The notes under the pieces were generated by a model. It saw only the letters and a list, made by a program, of their open reading frames with translations, had not been told where the DNA came from and did not search any database. A stretch of 64,000 nt of DNA, taken from contig JAHFWL010000401.1 in NCBI GenBank assembly GCA_021292165.1, positions 1 through 64,000 on the forward strand. The letters run 5' to 3'. This DNA comes from Shinisaurus crocodilurus. Its lineage: Eukaryota; Chordata; Lepidosauria; Squamata; Shinisauridae. This document shows, piece after piece, positions 1-9,681 of this stretch. The number at the start of each line of letters is the position of its first letter. Within the stretch, counting starts at the first letter, position 1. A program made the position numbers and the translations under genes.

Positions 1-113
1 TAACCCAAGCCTGGTTTTAGGTGAATTTTGTAGAGAATAATTTCTGATGCTGATGGATTATTCAAGGAAGAGTGATAGGATGATCACATCCAGTGCCACA
101 ATATGCTGCATGG

Positions 114-258
114 AAGACTTCCCCAACTTGTGCCCTCTAGATATGTTGAACTACAATTCCCATAATTCCCAGGCAGCATTGGTCATTGACCATGCTAGCT
201 AGGAAGTATGAGTGTTGTCGTCCAACACATCTGGAAGGCACCAGGTTTGGGAAGGCTG
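114..258. mobile_element. Palindrome-type hAT-like MITE, old copy
   Basis: The two arms are inverted relatives: a left arm with CTTCCCCAACTTGTGCCCTC and a right arm with GAAGGCACCAGGTTTGGGAA. The flanks CTGCATGG and CTGTATGG match at 7 of 8 bases, as expected for a hAT 8-bp target duplication. It is a diverged member of the family also seen at 10537-10646 and 42792-42899. Confidence 0.6.
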
Positions 259-1150
259 CTGTATGGCTTGTCAGAATAGCCCATTCTACAAGCATGGCAG
301 CCCATCAAAGAACCTCACAAATGTCTAGTATTTAATCACAAAACATGGAGCAACAAACCAAGTCCTCACAGTATCCCAGTGCTTGAGTGCCTTTTCAGTC
401 TAACAGCAGCATCATTAAGTCTGATAAAATCACGATGCATTTTTAATCATTAATATTACTCTGCTAAATATAATTCTGGCTTAGTTAGGATTTTAACAAA
501 CCAGATCAGAGCCTAATTTTCAAATGGATTTGCTGGAACTGGAACAAATCTTTTGAAAACTGATGTAACGCTTGGTTCATTGTGTACGTTTCCATTGTGG
601 TGTGATATGAACACCGAAGCATTACGGTACATTCAGCATATGCAGCAGCATTGATCATGCAAGTTACAAAGGGATGGTGTGGCAGGAAGGAAAAATTGGG
701 GTGGGGTGGGGGTGGAACAGAAAATACTGTGGGGAATTTGTTCAGTGCCTGCTGATTTTTAATGGAAATACTTCCATGGACTTCACCAGGCATTGGCATA
801 CCAGCTTGAAAGGAAGACAGTATGATGGGTAGGATGAAAGGTAATATCCACATACACTCTGACAAAAGACTAGGACAATGGACATTGATGCATGCTACAG
901 AACGCGATGAAACATGAAGACAGACAATTGGCAAGACTAGAAATAGGAACACAACTATGGCTGCCTTGACCCTTGAGTGTCATTTTTCTTGGTAGATAGG
1001 TGAGTACAATGAAATAAATAAATAATAGTGATGCTGAGGTAAATGTTTTTCAGGAATGAGTTGCAGTGGAATGATGGAGTTCAAAGCAGACCGTAATCAA
1101 GCAAGGAAATACTCATCCCGCATAATCTGCACAGTGTGATTTTGCCATGG
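259..1150. other. Unassigned A+T-rich sequence, probable obscurin intron
   Basis: I recognise no gene or repeat here. A 148-codon open frame on the minus strand (952-506) has no recognisable domain and low-complexity hydrophobic composition, so I do not call it a gene. The position downstream of obscurin exons makes intronic sequence the simplest reading. Confidence 0.4.
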
Positions 1151-1159
1151 ACTTTTAAA

Positions 1160-1303
1160 GGGGGCCTGCTGTTTGCTGGTCTCCACAGGTGCAAGTATAT
1201 TCTCCAGCACTGTTCAGATCGACATCAAAGATAATTGTCTCAACAAATGGACCTTCCTGCTTCATGAAGTACTTGTCATTGGGTCTCTGGAGGACTTGAA
1301 TCT
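1160..1303 (-). pseudogene. OBSCN: Broken half of an obscurin-type Ig domain
   Basis: The minus strand encodes about 45 residues matching the C-terminal half of an obscurin Ig domain, with NDKYFMKQEG followed by DVDLNSAGEYTCTCGDQQT. The aGEYtC motif is the F-strand signature with its conserved Cys. The N-terminal half (B strand Cys, C strand Trp) is missing: upstream the frame runs into a run of about 14 A on the minus strand, then the end of a transposon-like repeat at about 1346. Downstream the frame stops soon after GDQQTAGPL with no clear donor. It lies in order after four other obscurin Ig exons on the same strand. It may be an exon cut by insertion, a decayed duplicate exon, or an exon damaged by assembly error. 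Confidence 0.5.
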
Positions 1304-1345
1304 CACTTTTTTTTTTTTTTAAGGAGAAAGATGGGCAGGACAACC

Positions 1346-1784
1346 CTATGACAGGACGCTAGACAGCATCTAGATGGCCGTAGGATTTTTCAGAGTCCCA
1401 GCTCCAGTCTTGGACAATTGCTCCAAGGTCAGAGCTTGGACTCTGAACTCGGAGCACCCTCCCTTCCCCCCTGCAGCAGGCACAGAAAGAACCGTGGTGG
1501 CCAGTTGCAGCTCCAAGGTGCAAATGCGACCTCGGAGATGGATTTTAGGGAGTGGAGGAGACTGGCGCTGCCGCAATACAAAGTATCCTGGCGGTGCCTC
1601 AGCCTCCTTCCGTCTCGCTCCGAGGTGCCTCGGTCAGACATCCGAAATCGGCCGCCCAGCTGAGTTGCCGGGTGGGGGAGTGCGGAGGCAACCTTCACCT
1701 CCGCACTCCTCCTGCCCTCCATAGGATGCCCGGGTTCGGAGGGCTACGGGCATCCCGGCTGGATTGCGCCCTAACTCTTCAGGC
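1346..1784. repeat. GC-rich dispersed repeat, TTAGGGCG-YAATCC family, copy 1
   Basis: One end has CGCTAGACAGCATCTAG and the other ends GGATTGCGCCCTAA. Both ends recur in inverted order at 61363-61802, and the GCCCTAA end recurs at 14054 and 11797. The interior contains an inverted pair around GGAGTGCGGAGGCAACC / CACCTCCGCACTCC. Open frames here (up to 122 codons) are GC-rich noise without domains. A non-autonomous DNA transposon is likely; no coding capacity is seen. Confidence 0.6.
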
Positions 1785-1935
1785 TGCAACGGTAGGCCTC
1801 AAAAATGTGTCCACATCCTTGATAAAATCTCAAAAGCAAAGGAGTGGGATGAACTCATCAGGATCCCCATTAGTCAAAGCGTGCGGTTTCCGGGTCCTCC
1901 ATAGCTCCTCCTGCCCATGATGAGCCAACAAAATA

Positions 1936-2845
1936 GCAATCAATCAATCAATCAATTTATTAATTCGGCCAACAGACCTCACAACACGACATCTCAGTAA
2001 AAATAATGAAATTAAATAAAATAAAATAAAACAAGATTTACATTCAGAGCAGTACTTAACGCAGATAAAAATCTTAAAACAGCAATACATAAATATGTAT
2101 AGATACATGAACTATAAAACTTATATACAAATGGGGGGGGGGAACCAGAATAAAAGAGTAATATATACAATTTCTTTCCTAATTCTTATTGCCCTCAGTA
2201 ATATTTAGCTGCAATTTCCGTAACAGGCTCTTTCAGATCTGAAAGAAGAAAAAAGACATAATATTCCAGCCGTTTCTTCCAGGATAGCGAGAAATCAATG
2301 GATCGATCAACTCCCTATGTAAGTCTCGATAGAAATTACAGAAGAGGAAAACGTGATTTATGGTTTCAATTTCCTCAGAGCCGCATGGGCATAATCTATT
2401 TGAATAAGGTATTCCTCGAAACCTTCCCTCCAAGAGGGCTGAGGGAAGTACATTGAAACGGGCAAGCGAGAATGCTCTCCGATACTTAGGAATGTTTAAT
2501 TTATTCAAATACTTAGCTTGGGAAATTAGGAGAGACATAATTGATACCAAATGTTAGAGGGGAGCAGGTTTTGTTGCTGCTGCAGATGAAACTTGAAAAT
2601 CAATATTTTGAATGCGCTCTGTAACATAGTATCTAGCTTTCTCAGGGCCATAGGAGAAGAGCAACAGTGGAGAAAACCCTAAATTATAAACTTTATTAAC
2701 TAATATTTTCATCCAAGAGCTAACATGCTGACATACTGGACTAATGATAAAAAGTCATCGGAGGGAACTGAGAACATTAACGAAGCCAAAATTTTAATGT
2801 GAGCGACCAAGCTCTAGCTTCAATAGAACCTGTGCCCACCTCTAG
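1936..2845 (-). pseudogene. 5'-truncated non-LTR retrotransposon (LINE) fragment with ORF2 C-terminus
   Basis: Read on the minus strand, this ends in a 3' tail of (ATTG)n (plus-strand CAAT repeats at 1938-1956), typical of LINE 3' microsatellite tails. The frame at 2550-2233 encodes about 105 residues, including KYRRAFSLARFNVLPSALLE and a zinc-knuckle-like CPC...H...C segment (CPCGSEEIETINHVFLFC), as found at the C-terminus of several non-LTR reverse transcriptases. Upstream, to about 2845, related coding sequence continues with stops and frameshifts. Endonuclease and RT domains are absent, so this is a dead 5'-truncated copy. The exact clade is uncertain. Confidence 0.65.
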
Positions 2846-2861
2846 CCGCAGCCAACAAAAT

Positions 2862-3068
2862 AAGAAAATAAATGCATAGGAACATCGGAAGCAGCCTCAT
2901 ACTGGGTCAGACCATTGGTCCATCTAGCCCAGTATTGTCGACACTGACTGGCAGCAGTGGCTCTCCAGGGTTTCAGGCAGGATTCTTTCCAAGCCCTACC
3001 TGGAGGCCGGGGATCGAACCTGGGACCTTCTGCATGCAAAGCAGGTGCTCTCTCACACTGAGCTCTGG
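2862..3068 (-). mobile_element. tRNA-derived SINE (second family), with CR1-like tail
   Basis: On the minus strand, a tRNA-like head carries an A-box-like AGCTCAGTGTGAGAGAGCAC and a perfect B box GGTTCGATCCC. It is followed by a body and a tail reading GACCCAGTATGAGGCTGCTTC. This order shows a SINE and not a tRNA gene: there is no acceptor-stem closure. Other copies lie at 10037-10193, 16447-16815, 27005-27082 and about 41040-41140. Confidence 0.75.
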
Positions 3069-3069
3069 T

Positions 3070-3232
3070 TCATAGAATCATAGAAAAGTAGAGTTGGAAG
3101 GGGCCTACAAGGCCATCGAGTTCCTTCCTACAGCACCTGGTATTCCAAAGCGGTCACCCATCCAAGTACTAACCAGGCCTGACCCTGCTTAGCGTCCGAG
3201 ATCAGACAAGATTGGGCTGTTCAGATGTCCTC
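3070..3232 (-). mobile_element. 5S rRNA-headed SINE with CR1-type 3' tail, copy 1
   Basis: On the minus strand, positions 3232-3128 follow 5S rRNA closely, including GATCTCGGACGCTAAGCAGG, GGCCTGGTTAGTACTTGGAT and the terminal GGTGCTGTAG, so the pol III internal control region is largely kept. It runs directly into 3125-3070, which matches CR1 LINE 3' ends (GGCCTTGTAGGCCCCTTCCA, tail ATTCTATGA). 5S heads define SINE3-type elements. The CR1 tail suggests CR1-driven mobilisation. A second copy with the same junction lies at 15371-15535. Confidence 0.75.
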
Positions 3233-3270
3233 TGAATTTGCATAATATATACTAGTCACATAATCTAGCC

Positions 3271-3534
3271 CAGGGGTTCTCAACCAGGGGGGGATTCCCC
3301 CCAGGGGGGGAATTTTAGGGTTTCGGGGGGGGGGGAATTGGGACCACAGACTCAGACGGTTGGAATAATACTGATCTTTCTACAAAGTACAATTCTAGAG
3401 ATTGTACATAATCTAGCAGACATCACACCTTATTGTACGGCACAGATTAAGTCAGACAATCTTGGAAAGGGGGGAATGACATTCTGACATATGGTGAAAA
3501 GGGTGCATGGGGCAAAAAAGGTTGAGAACCACTG
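3271..3534. mobile_element. Non-autonomous hAT element (CAGGGGTTCTCAACC ends)
   Basis: The ends CAGGGGTTCTCAACC and GGTTGAGAACCACTG are terminal inverted repeats. The 8-bp flanks ATCTAGCC (3263-3270 and 3535-3542) are identical, the hallmark of hAT insertion. The element is 264 bp with G-runs and no coding sequence. The termini resemble hAT-Charlie-type elements of vertebrates. Confidence 0.85.
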
Positions 3535-3888
3535 ATCTAGCCTTTTCTCAATACAGAATGTTTTATTTTATTTATAGATTTGGCTCAGGGAAATACATGG
3601 TTATGGGGGTTGGACTAGAATCCAATAGGCCCCATCCAAGAATGATTCTATAGTGTTTTCAGGCTGGGGTGAGCTGGGGCTGAACTCTCAACACAGGTTT
3701 GGGGGTCATTTTGGGTAAGCCTGGCTTTCCTTGCCATCAAGCTTTTGTATTGCTCTGTACTATTATGTAATTGGAATTGTTTTTAATGATGACGTATTGT
3801 AAATGTGATCTTAATATTATACTTATATATACTGCTCAGGGATTTTATTATATTAATTGGTATAGAAGTACTATCACAATACATAAAT

Positions 3889-3932
3889 AAGCAAGCAAGC
3901 AAGCATGCTAGCTAGCTAGCTAGCTAGCTAGG
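3889..3932. repeat. Simple repeat (AAGC)n then (TAGC)n
   Basis: Consecutive GCAA units pass into GCTA units. The self-complementary TAGCTA part can form a hairpin. It is intronic in the obscurin gene. Confidence 0.9.
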
Positions 3933-4042
3933 ATGGAGTTGGTCTTGTACATTCATGGCTTGGGTTTGGCCTACAAGGCTCTGCATTTGGAGAACCAGGA
4001 TGGAAAACTGTTTCTGACTCATTCTGAGAAGTTCTTTCTCAC

Positions 4043-4316
4043 CTGAACCTGCACTTGGAACTGCTGCTTATCGCTCCTGGTCTCACAAGTGTACAGTGCA
4101 GTATCTTTGGCCTCAGCCTGTTTCACGGTCAGGGTCCTAGTGCCCCCCTCTTTTTCATCTCATGCCTCTTGTCATCTTTGATCTCAGTTCCATCCTTGAA
4201 CCACTTGACCTCAGCGTTATCAGGCACCACTGAAGTTGACAGGGTGATGCTCTTGTCCTCCTGGACAACTATCGGCTTCTCCTGGGCAACTTTCCTTTGG
4301 AATTTTGGCTCTGATT
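4043..4316 (-). CDS. OBSCN: Obscurin Ig-domain exon (fourth in order), one apparent frameshift
   Basis: This exon encodes one Ig domain of obscurin, the giant sarcomere-associated scaffold around the Z-disc and M-band. It begins with ESEPKFQRKVAQEKPIVVQE and has the C-strand motif EVKWFKDGTEIKDDKRHE. It closely follows the human obscurin domain that contains the LKDG and KRHE motifs. The acceptor (plus-strand CT at 4317-4318) and donor (plus-strand AC at 4041-4042) are canonical. The frame stops after KKRGALGP but continues one frame over as TRTLTVKQAEAKDTALYTCE to the donor. The break falls at a run of six C (plus 4143-4148); one more base would restore the reading. Length 274, or 275 if corrected, agrees with entry in phase 1 and exit in phase 0. 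Sequencing error and true decay are both possible. Confidence 0.8.
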
Positions 4317-4544
4317 CTGTACGAATAAATAGTAAAAATAAAACACTCCCAACAGCTATATATAAGAACAGCCAGATTCCCCCCCAAACTCCAGAGATTC
4401 TCAAATGAAATAAACAAATTAAAAACAAAGGTAGGCGGCGCACACACATATTCTCCACCACAGCAACTGGCAGTGGCTGAGAGCATAGCTTTGTTCCGAA
4501 AAGCATTGGACTGGCATGCACATCACGACAACCCACATTTTAAA

Positions 4545-4870
4545 AAAAATATTGAGGGTTGTTGTGGATGCAGCAGGCTGCTGGTGTGTGCTGCCTGATT
4601 GGTCCCACTGCAAGCAGGAGTGGCTAAACAACCCAGGGATGCTCTGTCTATGCGCTGTTTAGTGTTGTGTCCAGTCCGGCATCTCTGGCTTGCCTCTCCT
4701 CCAACAAGCCAGAAAAAGAATCCATGGGTTGTTCTGGGGTTGTTCCTCTGGCTTTTCAGGGGAGAGACAAGCCAGAGGTCCAGGATCGGACTCAACGCTA
4801 AACAACCCAGGAACACAGTGTTGTTTAGCTGCCTCCTGCTTAAAATATAACTCGGGTTGTTGCGATGTGG
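4545..4870. repeat. Dispersed repeat with internal inverted segments
   Basis: The phrases CAGTCCGGCATCTCTGGCTT and CAAGCCAGAGGTCCAGGATC, and AAACAACCCAGG at both sides, are partly inverted or repeated copies of each other. Open frames on both strands are mirror shadows of this symmetry. It looks like a degenerate foldback DNA element; no target duplication was found. Confidence 0.45.
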
Positions 4871-4900
4871 GACTGGGCCATTCTCTCTCAGAGGCACCCA

Positions 4901-5398
4901 TGCCGCGTCCTCTCTGAGGCCATCCCTAACCCACCCCACAAACATTTCTGTTTCACCCTATCCATCTTTCTTTCATAGAAAGGGGCACCAGCTACACTGC
5001 ATCCATTAAATCTCCTGCACGATCATTTGAAGGAAACGATGGAAGCTAATCAAACCCAACGGGGTATCATTCTTATCACTCTCCCCACCAAATGCCTGGA
5101 GGATGAAATGGCACCTCCTACAAGCAAAGGAAGACAGCCCGCATCTTCCATTCAGCTAAAGGCTGAAAACCTTTTTCACTTCAAAGGCCTGAGAAGATTT
5201 GGGGCCTGCAAGGTGGCAACAGATCTATAAGAGTCAAGGCAAGAGAGATGGTGAAAGCAGGGCCAGCATCAAGGGTAGGAATGCTCTGACAAGAGCCCCC
5301 TGAAGTTGCTCCTCTTCTTCACCGTTGCAACCTGCTTGTTCACCTGCCTGTTCATGGGCTCTCTGCCTGTCAAGCAAGTAAGTTGTTAGCAATGATGA
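4901..5398. other. Unassigned intronic sequence
   Basis: No repeat family or exon was recognised between the repeat at 4870 and the GA-rich run at 5399. It lies between two obscurin exons. Confidence 0.4.
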
Positions 5399-5438
5399 GA
5401 AAGAGGAGGAGGACGACGAGGACGAGGACGAGGAGCAA
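5399..5438. repeat. Simple repeat, GAGGAC/GAGGAG-rich
   Basis: Short purine-rich units (GAGGAGGACGACGAGGACGA) lie in the intron between obscurin exons. Confidence 0.8.
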
Positions 5439-5660
5439 TAGCAGCTGGTGGTGGTGAGAAGAAAGATTCCCTGAGGCAGGGGCCCAAGGAGGGTGGCTTC
5501 CCCAAGGTCCCTCAGAAACCTAGAGCTGGCACGAGGTGAAAGCCCCGCTCAATAACAGCCAGGAGTCCTTCAAAAGTGGCTCCTTCCAACACCACTACAG
5601 GTTTCACACACACGCCTGCTTGTCCGCTGCTTTCCCTCTGTAGAAGGGAAGGGAACTTAC

Positions 5661-5934
5661 CTACTGCTTCAACCTTGGAAGTCAGTTTCTGGCCAGCAGC
5701 TTCACAGGTGTACTCCCCAGCATCCTTCTTCTCCACCTGCTCCAGGAGCAGTTTTCGGGAGGTGCCCTCGACTCCATCTTGATTTTTTGGCTGGAGCTGA
5801 GGGCTTCCCGTCTTCGTACCATTTCACCCGAGCATCAGCGGCGGTCACCTCGCAGACCAGAGCAGCACTCTCCTTCAGGACGGCCGTGACCTCCTTCTGT
5901 GCCTTCTCCTTATTAGCAAATATAGTCACGGCCT
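5661..5934 (-). CDS. OBSCN: Obscurin Ig-domain exon (third in order), two apparent single-base deletions
   Basis: This encodes one Ig domain of the obscurin array. It opens EAVTIFANKEKAQKEVTAVL, has CEVTAADARVKWYEDGK (B-strand Cys, C-strand Trp), and ends VEKKDAGEYTCEAAGQKLTS. Acceptor (CT at 5935-5936) and donor (AC at 5659-5660, minus-strand GTAAGT) are canonical. The frame changes near plus 5801-5804 and again near 5765-5768. Reading through with one missing base at each place gives ALSSSQKIKMES then RGTSRKLLLEQ, which aligns without gaps to the intact exon at 9400-9681. The observed 274 bp would become 276, a multiple of three, matching phase 1-1 exons. A single extra base is the alternative, but it gives a shorter and much poorer match. 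Confidence 0.8.
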
Positions 5935-6053
5935 CTGTGGCGCGGAGGAAAGTAACAGAACAGCAGTGAGCAGGGGATGGGTGCCTACATTGCCAGTTTA
6001 AACCAGTTTGTGAGCCCCAGCAGCCCCCCCACCCACACACGGCTGGTGGGTTA

Positions 6054-6295
6054 TTTTATTTATTTTTTATTTATTATATTTATACCCCCGCCTTTTTCCT
6101 GCAAGGAACCCAAGGCGGCTTACATAATCCTCCTCCTCCTCTCCATTTATCCTCACAACAACCCTGTGAGGTAGGTTAGGCTGAGAGTCAGTGACTGGCC
6201 CAAAGTCACCCAGTGAGTTTCATGGCCGAGTGGGGACTAGAACCCGGATCTCCCGAGTCCCAGTCCAACACTCTCACCACTACGCCACACTGGCT
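6054..6295 (-). mobile_element. tRNA-derived SINE (main family)
   Basis: On the minus strand this has a pol III A box TGGCGTAGTGG and B box-like GGTTCTAGTCC, then a conserved body (CACAGGGTTGTTGTGAGGAT, GTAAGCCGCCTTGGGTTCCT) and a TATAAATATAATAAATAAA-type tail. Nine copies of the family are in this window. It is inserted in an obscurin intron. Confidence 0.85.
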
Positions 6296-7076
6296 AAAAC
6301 ACAAATCCATATGGAGGGCGCTTTTACAAAAGAAGAAAGGTCACTCACTGCCCCAAAGAGCTTAGAGAGGAAGGGAAGGGAGATGGAGGCTGGGTATACA
6401 GGAGAAGGATGTATGTTTATTTCAGTTACACGTAGTTAAGGCTTTCTTACAGTAGCTTATGGGGAACCAGGGGCAGTGCCAAAGACTTCATGGAAAAGGT
6501 AGTTTTTAGTAATGAGGACAAAATGTTTTTAAATCTGAACAGGCCCTATTGTGCCTACATCTTCCCATGTTAACCACAAAGCAGAAAAAGAATATTAGAA
6601 ATATAGACAGTGCCCGTTCGCAAGACCTTCTCAAAGGATTGTTTTGGCTGTGTGAAATAGCTTACATTGGAACAGCTCTTTTTTATCAGGAACAAGTCTG
6701 TAATATGGGCTTGAGTCCTGGCAGCTCCTTTTTTGCCTCTGATATGATTGCTATTTGGGGGTGATGCAGAATGAAGCCTATGGCTAGTGGTGTTGCCCTG
6801 TTTTGTGGTTTTTGAAGTGGCATTTCTTTTTCTCTCACCTTTTGTGTTGGGAATGCACAGGTAAGTAAGTAAGTAACATTGACACTGCAGTGGGGTAGGT
6901 GGCCAGCTAGCATAGCAAGATCACAGGATTTCCTGGCCCAAGGACAATTATTGGGACACCCATAATTGCAGGAAGGATTGTAGCCTAAATGAATACATTT
7001 ACTGCTGAGCTTCTTCATTATCTGGAAATATTTATCAAGCGATATACACTCCGTAAAAAAAATCTTAAAATGTGTG
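6296..7076. other. Unassigned intronic sequence
   Basis: No exon, RNA gene or repeat family recognised. Open frames present (up to 149 codons on the minus strand, extending into the mariner element) show no domain. Confidence 0.4.
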
Positions 7077-7330
7077 TACAGTAGTACCTTGGATTGCAAG
7101 TAACTTGGTTTGAGAGTGTTTTGCAAGACAAGCAAATTTTAAAATATTTATTTAATTTTTTTTGACTTGATATACAAGTGACGTCTTGCAATACAAGTAC
7201 TGTAGTACGGCTTAAATTAAAAATCTCTGTACAAATTTTTTTGGGGGGATTTCATTTTGATATAAGAGTGTTTTGGATTACAAGCACGTTTCCGGAACGA
7301 ATTATGCTCTCAATCCAAGGCATGACTGTA
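7077..7330 (+). mobile_element. Mariner-like MITE, copy 1
   Basis: Ends TACAGTAGTACCTTGGATTG and CAATCCAAGGCATGACTGTA form terminal inverted repeats bounded by TA, the Tc1/mariner target. Internally it carries TTCCGGAACGAATTATGCTC. About 254 bp, no transposase. Copies: 21647-21901, 40095-40360, 43519-43774, 46115-46376, 58196-58606. Confidence 0.88.
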
Positions 7331-7933
7331 CTTTCAAACTGGCTGTGCGTTTCATCCAACATTGTGAGCAGACTTCTGCCCATGCAACGGGTCTTCCCCT
7401 TCTGGTCCTCCTCCCTGCACCTCCTGCAGAGCAGACCTGGGGGACGCATGGGCTGCAGGGGGAGGGGGAATCTGCATACAGATGCAGTTGGATCCAATCC
7501 AGTGTAACTTAAACAGAATGAGGCACTAAGGCACGAAGAAACAACACTCCCTATAGTGCCGGTAAGTCAGTCCCAGCCCCAGCAGCAGCCTTTAGTCACT
7601 GGGTGACTTTGGGCCAGTCTTTTGGTAGCCAGCCACTTCATGTGAGTACCATTCCCAAAGTTCCTTGGCTAGGAGACAGGGCAGTTAAACAGGTCTGAAA
7701 CTGGTTTAAATAAACATGCGTAGTGTAACGTGAACAATTCTTTGGGGAAATGCTTCGGCTCTTTCTTTCTTAATCCGTGCCCACACTTCAGCTTTACTGC
7801 TGCCATAATGAACTCCCAACACGCTGACCAAAGGCAGAACTACCCGCTAACATCCCGCTCCACACGTTGACCCTCAACATTCAGAGACCACAAGTGGAGG
7901 GCAGGAGCAGAATAGGTGCACCACACAAAAGTA
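7331..7933. other. Unassigned intronic sequence
   Basis: Nothing recognised. It lies between a mariner MITE and a SINE within the obscurin interval. Confidence 0.35.
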
Positions 7934-8160
7934 GGTGTGGCGTAGTGGTGAGAGTGTTCTCTCAGGAGATCTGGCTTCGAGTTCCCACTCGGCCATGCAG
8001 CTCACTGGGGGACTTTGGGCCAGTCACTGAATCTCAGCCTAACCTACCTCACAGGGTTGTTGTGAGGATAAAATGGAGATGTAAGCCACCTTGGGTTTCT
8101 TGCAGGGAAAAGGGTGGGATGTAAATATAATAAATAGATAAATAGATAAATAAATAAAGT
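7934..8160 (+). mobile_element. tRNA-derived SINE (main family)
   Basis: A box in GGTGTGGCGTAGTGGTGAGA, body CACAGGGTTGTTGTGAGGAT, and tail AATAAATAGATAAATAGATA. The B-box region is diverged (GAGTTCCCACTC). Inserted in an obscurin intron. Confidence 0.8.
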
Positions 8161-8461
8161 ATTTAATTCCCTGAAATAAATAAATACATACAGATAAATA
8201 AAGTACCAACAGAGCAGATGGACCAAGCAAATCAACTGGTGGCAGGGGCCTCGAAGTCGTCCACCTACAGTTTGCAACTGGACAGCCGACTCAGCAGGAA
8301 CGCTGGTCAGTCCTCTCCCACTATGGTGAGATGTCTTGTATTTCTATTTAAATTAAGTTAATTATTTCTTAATTTGCATCTATACTTATAAATTACCATA
8401 TGCAAATTGGTGTCCTCGTTTGTCCTCATTTTTGGTGATGCGTTTCCTCTTTTCTGATAAT

Positions 8462-8778
8462 GATTGGGTTCAGGCAACACGATAATAACCCACACTCAAG
8501 GGTTGAATATGGGTTGAATGTGGGTTGTCATTGAACCACATGGGGTGTTGTTGAAATGTGGGTTATCGTGTTGTCTGAACCCAGTCTGACAGGCCATGAC
8601 TTGTTAACCACGAACAACCCATGAAGAGAACCCATGGTTTGCTGTTGGGTGATGAACAGTGGGTTGTTCACCATGGCTTGCTATCTCAGCTGGGTTCAAA
8701 CAACATGATAATCCACATTTCAACAACAACCCACACTCAACCGTTGAATGTGGGTTATCGTGTTGTCTGAATCCAGCC
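8462..8778. repeat. Pair of palindromic foldback elements
   Basis: Arms TTCAGGCAACACGATAATAA and GGTTATCGTGTTGTCTGAAC are inverted at 8466-8582. A second palindrome (GTTCAAACAACATGATAATC / GGTTATCGTGTTGTCTGAAT) lies at 8693-8777. The same arm pairs also match across the two palindromes, so the region is a double foldback. No coding sequence. Confidence 0.65.
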
Positions 8779-9399
8779 AATGTGTGAGTGGCCACCCTGA
8801 GCTACTGACTCTGCCCCCTATTGGCTCTGGCATTGCTCACTTTAGGCTCCTCCTCTGCCCACCCTTGGATTCACCACTGATTGATTTTTGCCATGGGTCA
8901 ACAACCCTTTATGGGAGAATTGTTCCCCACCCTTGTAACAGAGAACAATCCCCTTTGCATGTCATGTGCGCAGAGCCCTCTTGAGGACTGGGCCTAGATT
9001 CTGTACAGCAATTACTTTGAACACAGTAGTAGGACTATCAAACAAAAAGCATGGGGTTTTTTGAGGCCCTCTGGGCTCTGAAGCCTGAACTTCAGCACTG
9101 CTCGGGCCCTCCACAAATGTTATGAAACCACCTGCAGCGCAAAGAAGTGATGCCCAAATAAAGCAGCGGGGCTAACCTACCAATAGCTGCTACCTCATGC
9201 CTCAACATCACCTTATTCCATTTAGATGAGGGGCAAATTAGATTTTTCACATCGTTTGGCCCATAGCAGAATAAGTATCAGGGATTGTGGGAGGTTCAGT
9301 TCTTCAGCATTAGCTGCCAACGGAAGCGGGAAAGGAATGGATGCTAGTGAAAAAAGGAGCCTCAAATATATAGCAGGGTATCAAGGAAAATATATAAAC
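8779..9399. other. Unassigned intronic sequence
   Basis: No feature recognised. It ends at the donor of the obscurin exon at 9400. Confidence 0.4.
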
Positions 9400-9681
9400 C
9401 TTTTGGAGTTGTCGCAATGACGGTGAAGGTCAGTTTCTGGCCAGCAACCTCACAGGTGTACTCCCCCACATCTTTCTTCTCCACCTGCTGTACAACCAGC
9501 CGCCGGGTTCTGCCTTCAGCTTCTACCTTGACTTTATGGCTGGAAGTGATCAGTTTCCCATCCTTGAACCACTTCACTTCCGCGTTGGCCTGGGCCACCT
9601 CGCACGCGAGAGCCGCGTTCTCCGACAGGGCAACCCTGATCTCGTTCTGTACCTTCTTGCCTGCAAATGCCTCCTCAGGCT
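9400..9681 (-). CDS. OBSCN: Obscurin Ig-domain exon (second in order), intact
   Basis: This 282-bp exon encodes a complete 94-residue Ig domain. It starts EPEEAFAGKKVQNEIRVALS, has the B-strand Cys in ALACEVAQANAEVKWFKDGK with the C-strand Trp, then HKVKVEAEGRTRRLVVQQVE and the F-strand KKDVGEYTCEVAGQKLTF. These are signature phrases of the obscurin tandem Ig array, where human domains share CEVAQ, TRRLVVQQ and GEYSCE motifs. The acceptor (CT at 9682-9683, after a pyrimidine-rich minus-strand stretch) and donor (AC at 9398-9399) are canonical, and both boundaries are phase 1, as usual for Ig-cassette exons. No frameshift or stop. Titin and OBSL1 are less likely because the matching motifs are obscurin-like. 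Confidence 0.9.

Noticed and set aside
506..952. 148-codon minus-strand frame beside obscurin exons
   Set aside because: No Ig motif or other domain, no splice-site fit, and composition is unlike the exons.
2862..3068. tRNA gene (perfect B box GGTTCGATCCC)
   Set aside because: No matching acceptor stem; the A/B boxes head a longer dispersed element found several times. The same applies to the main SINE family.
3128..3232. 5S rRNA gene
   Set aside because: The 5S match is good but has mutations, lacks a normal 5' end and terminator, and is fused to a CR1 tail, so it is a SINE.
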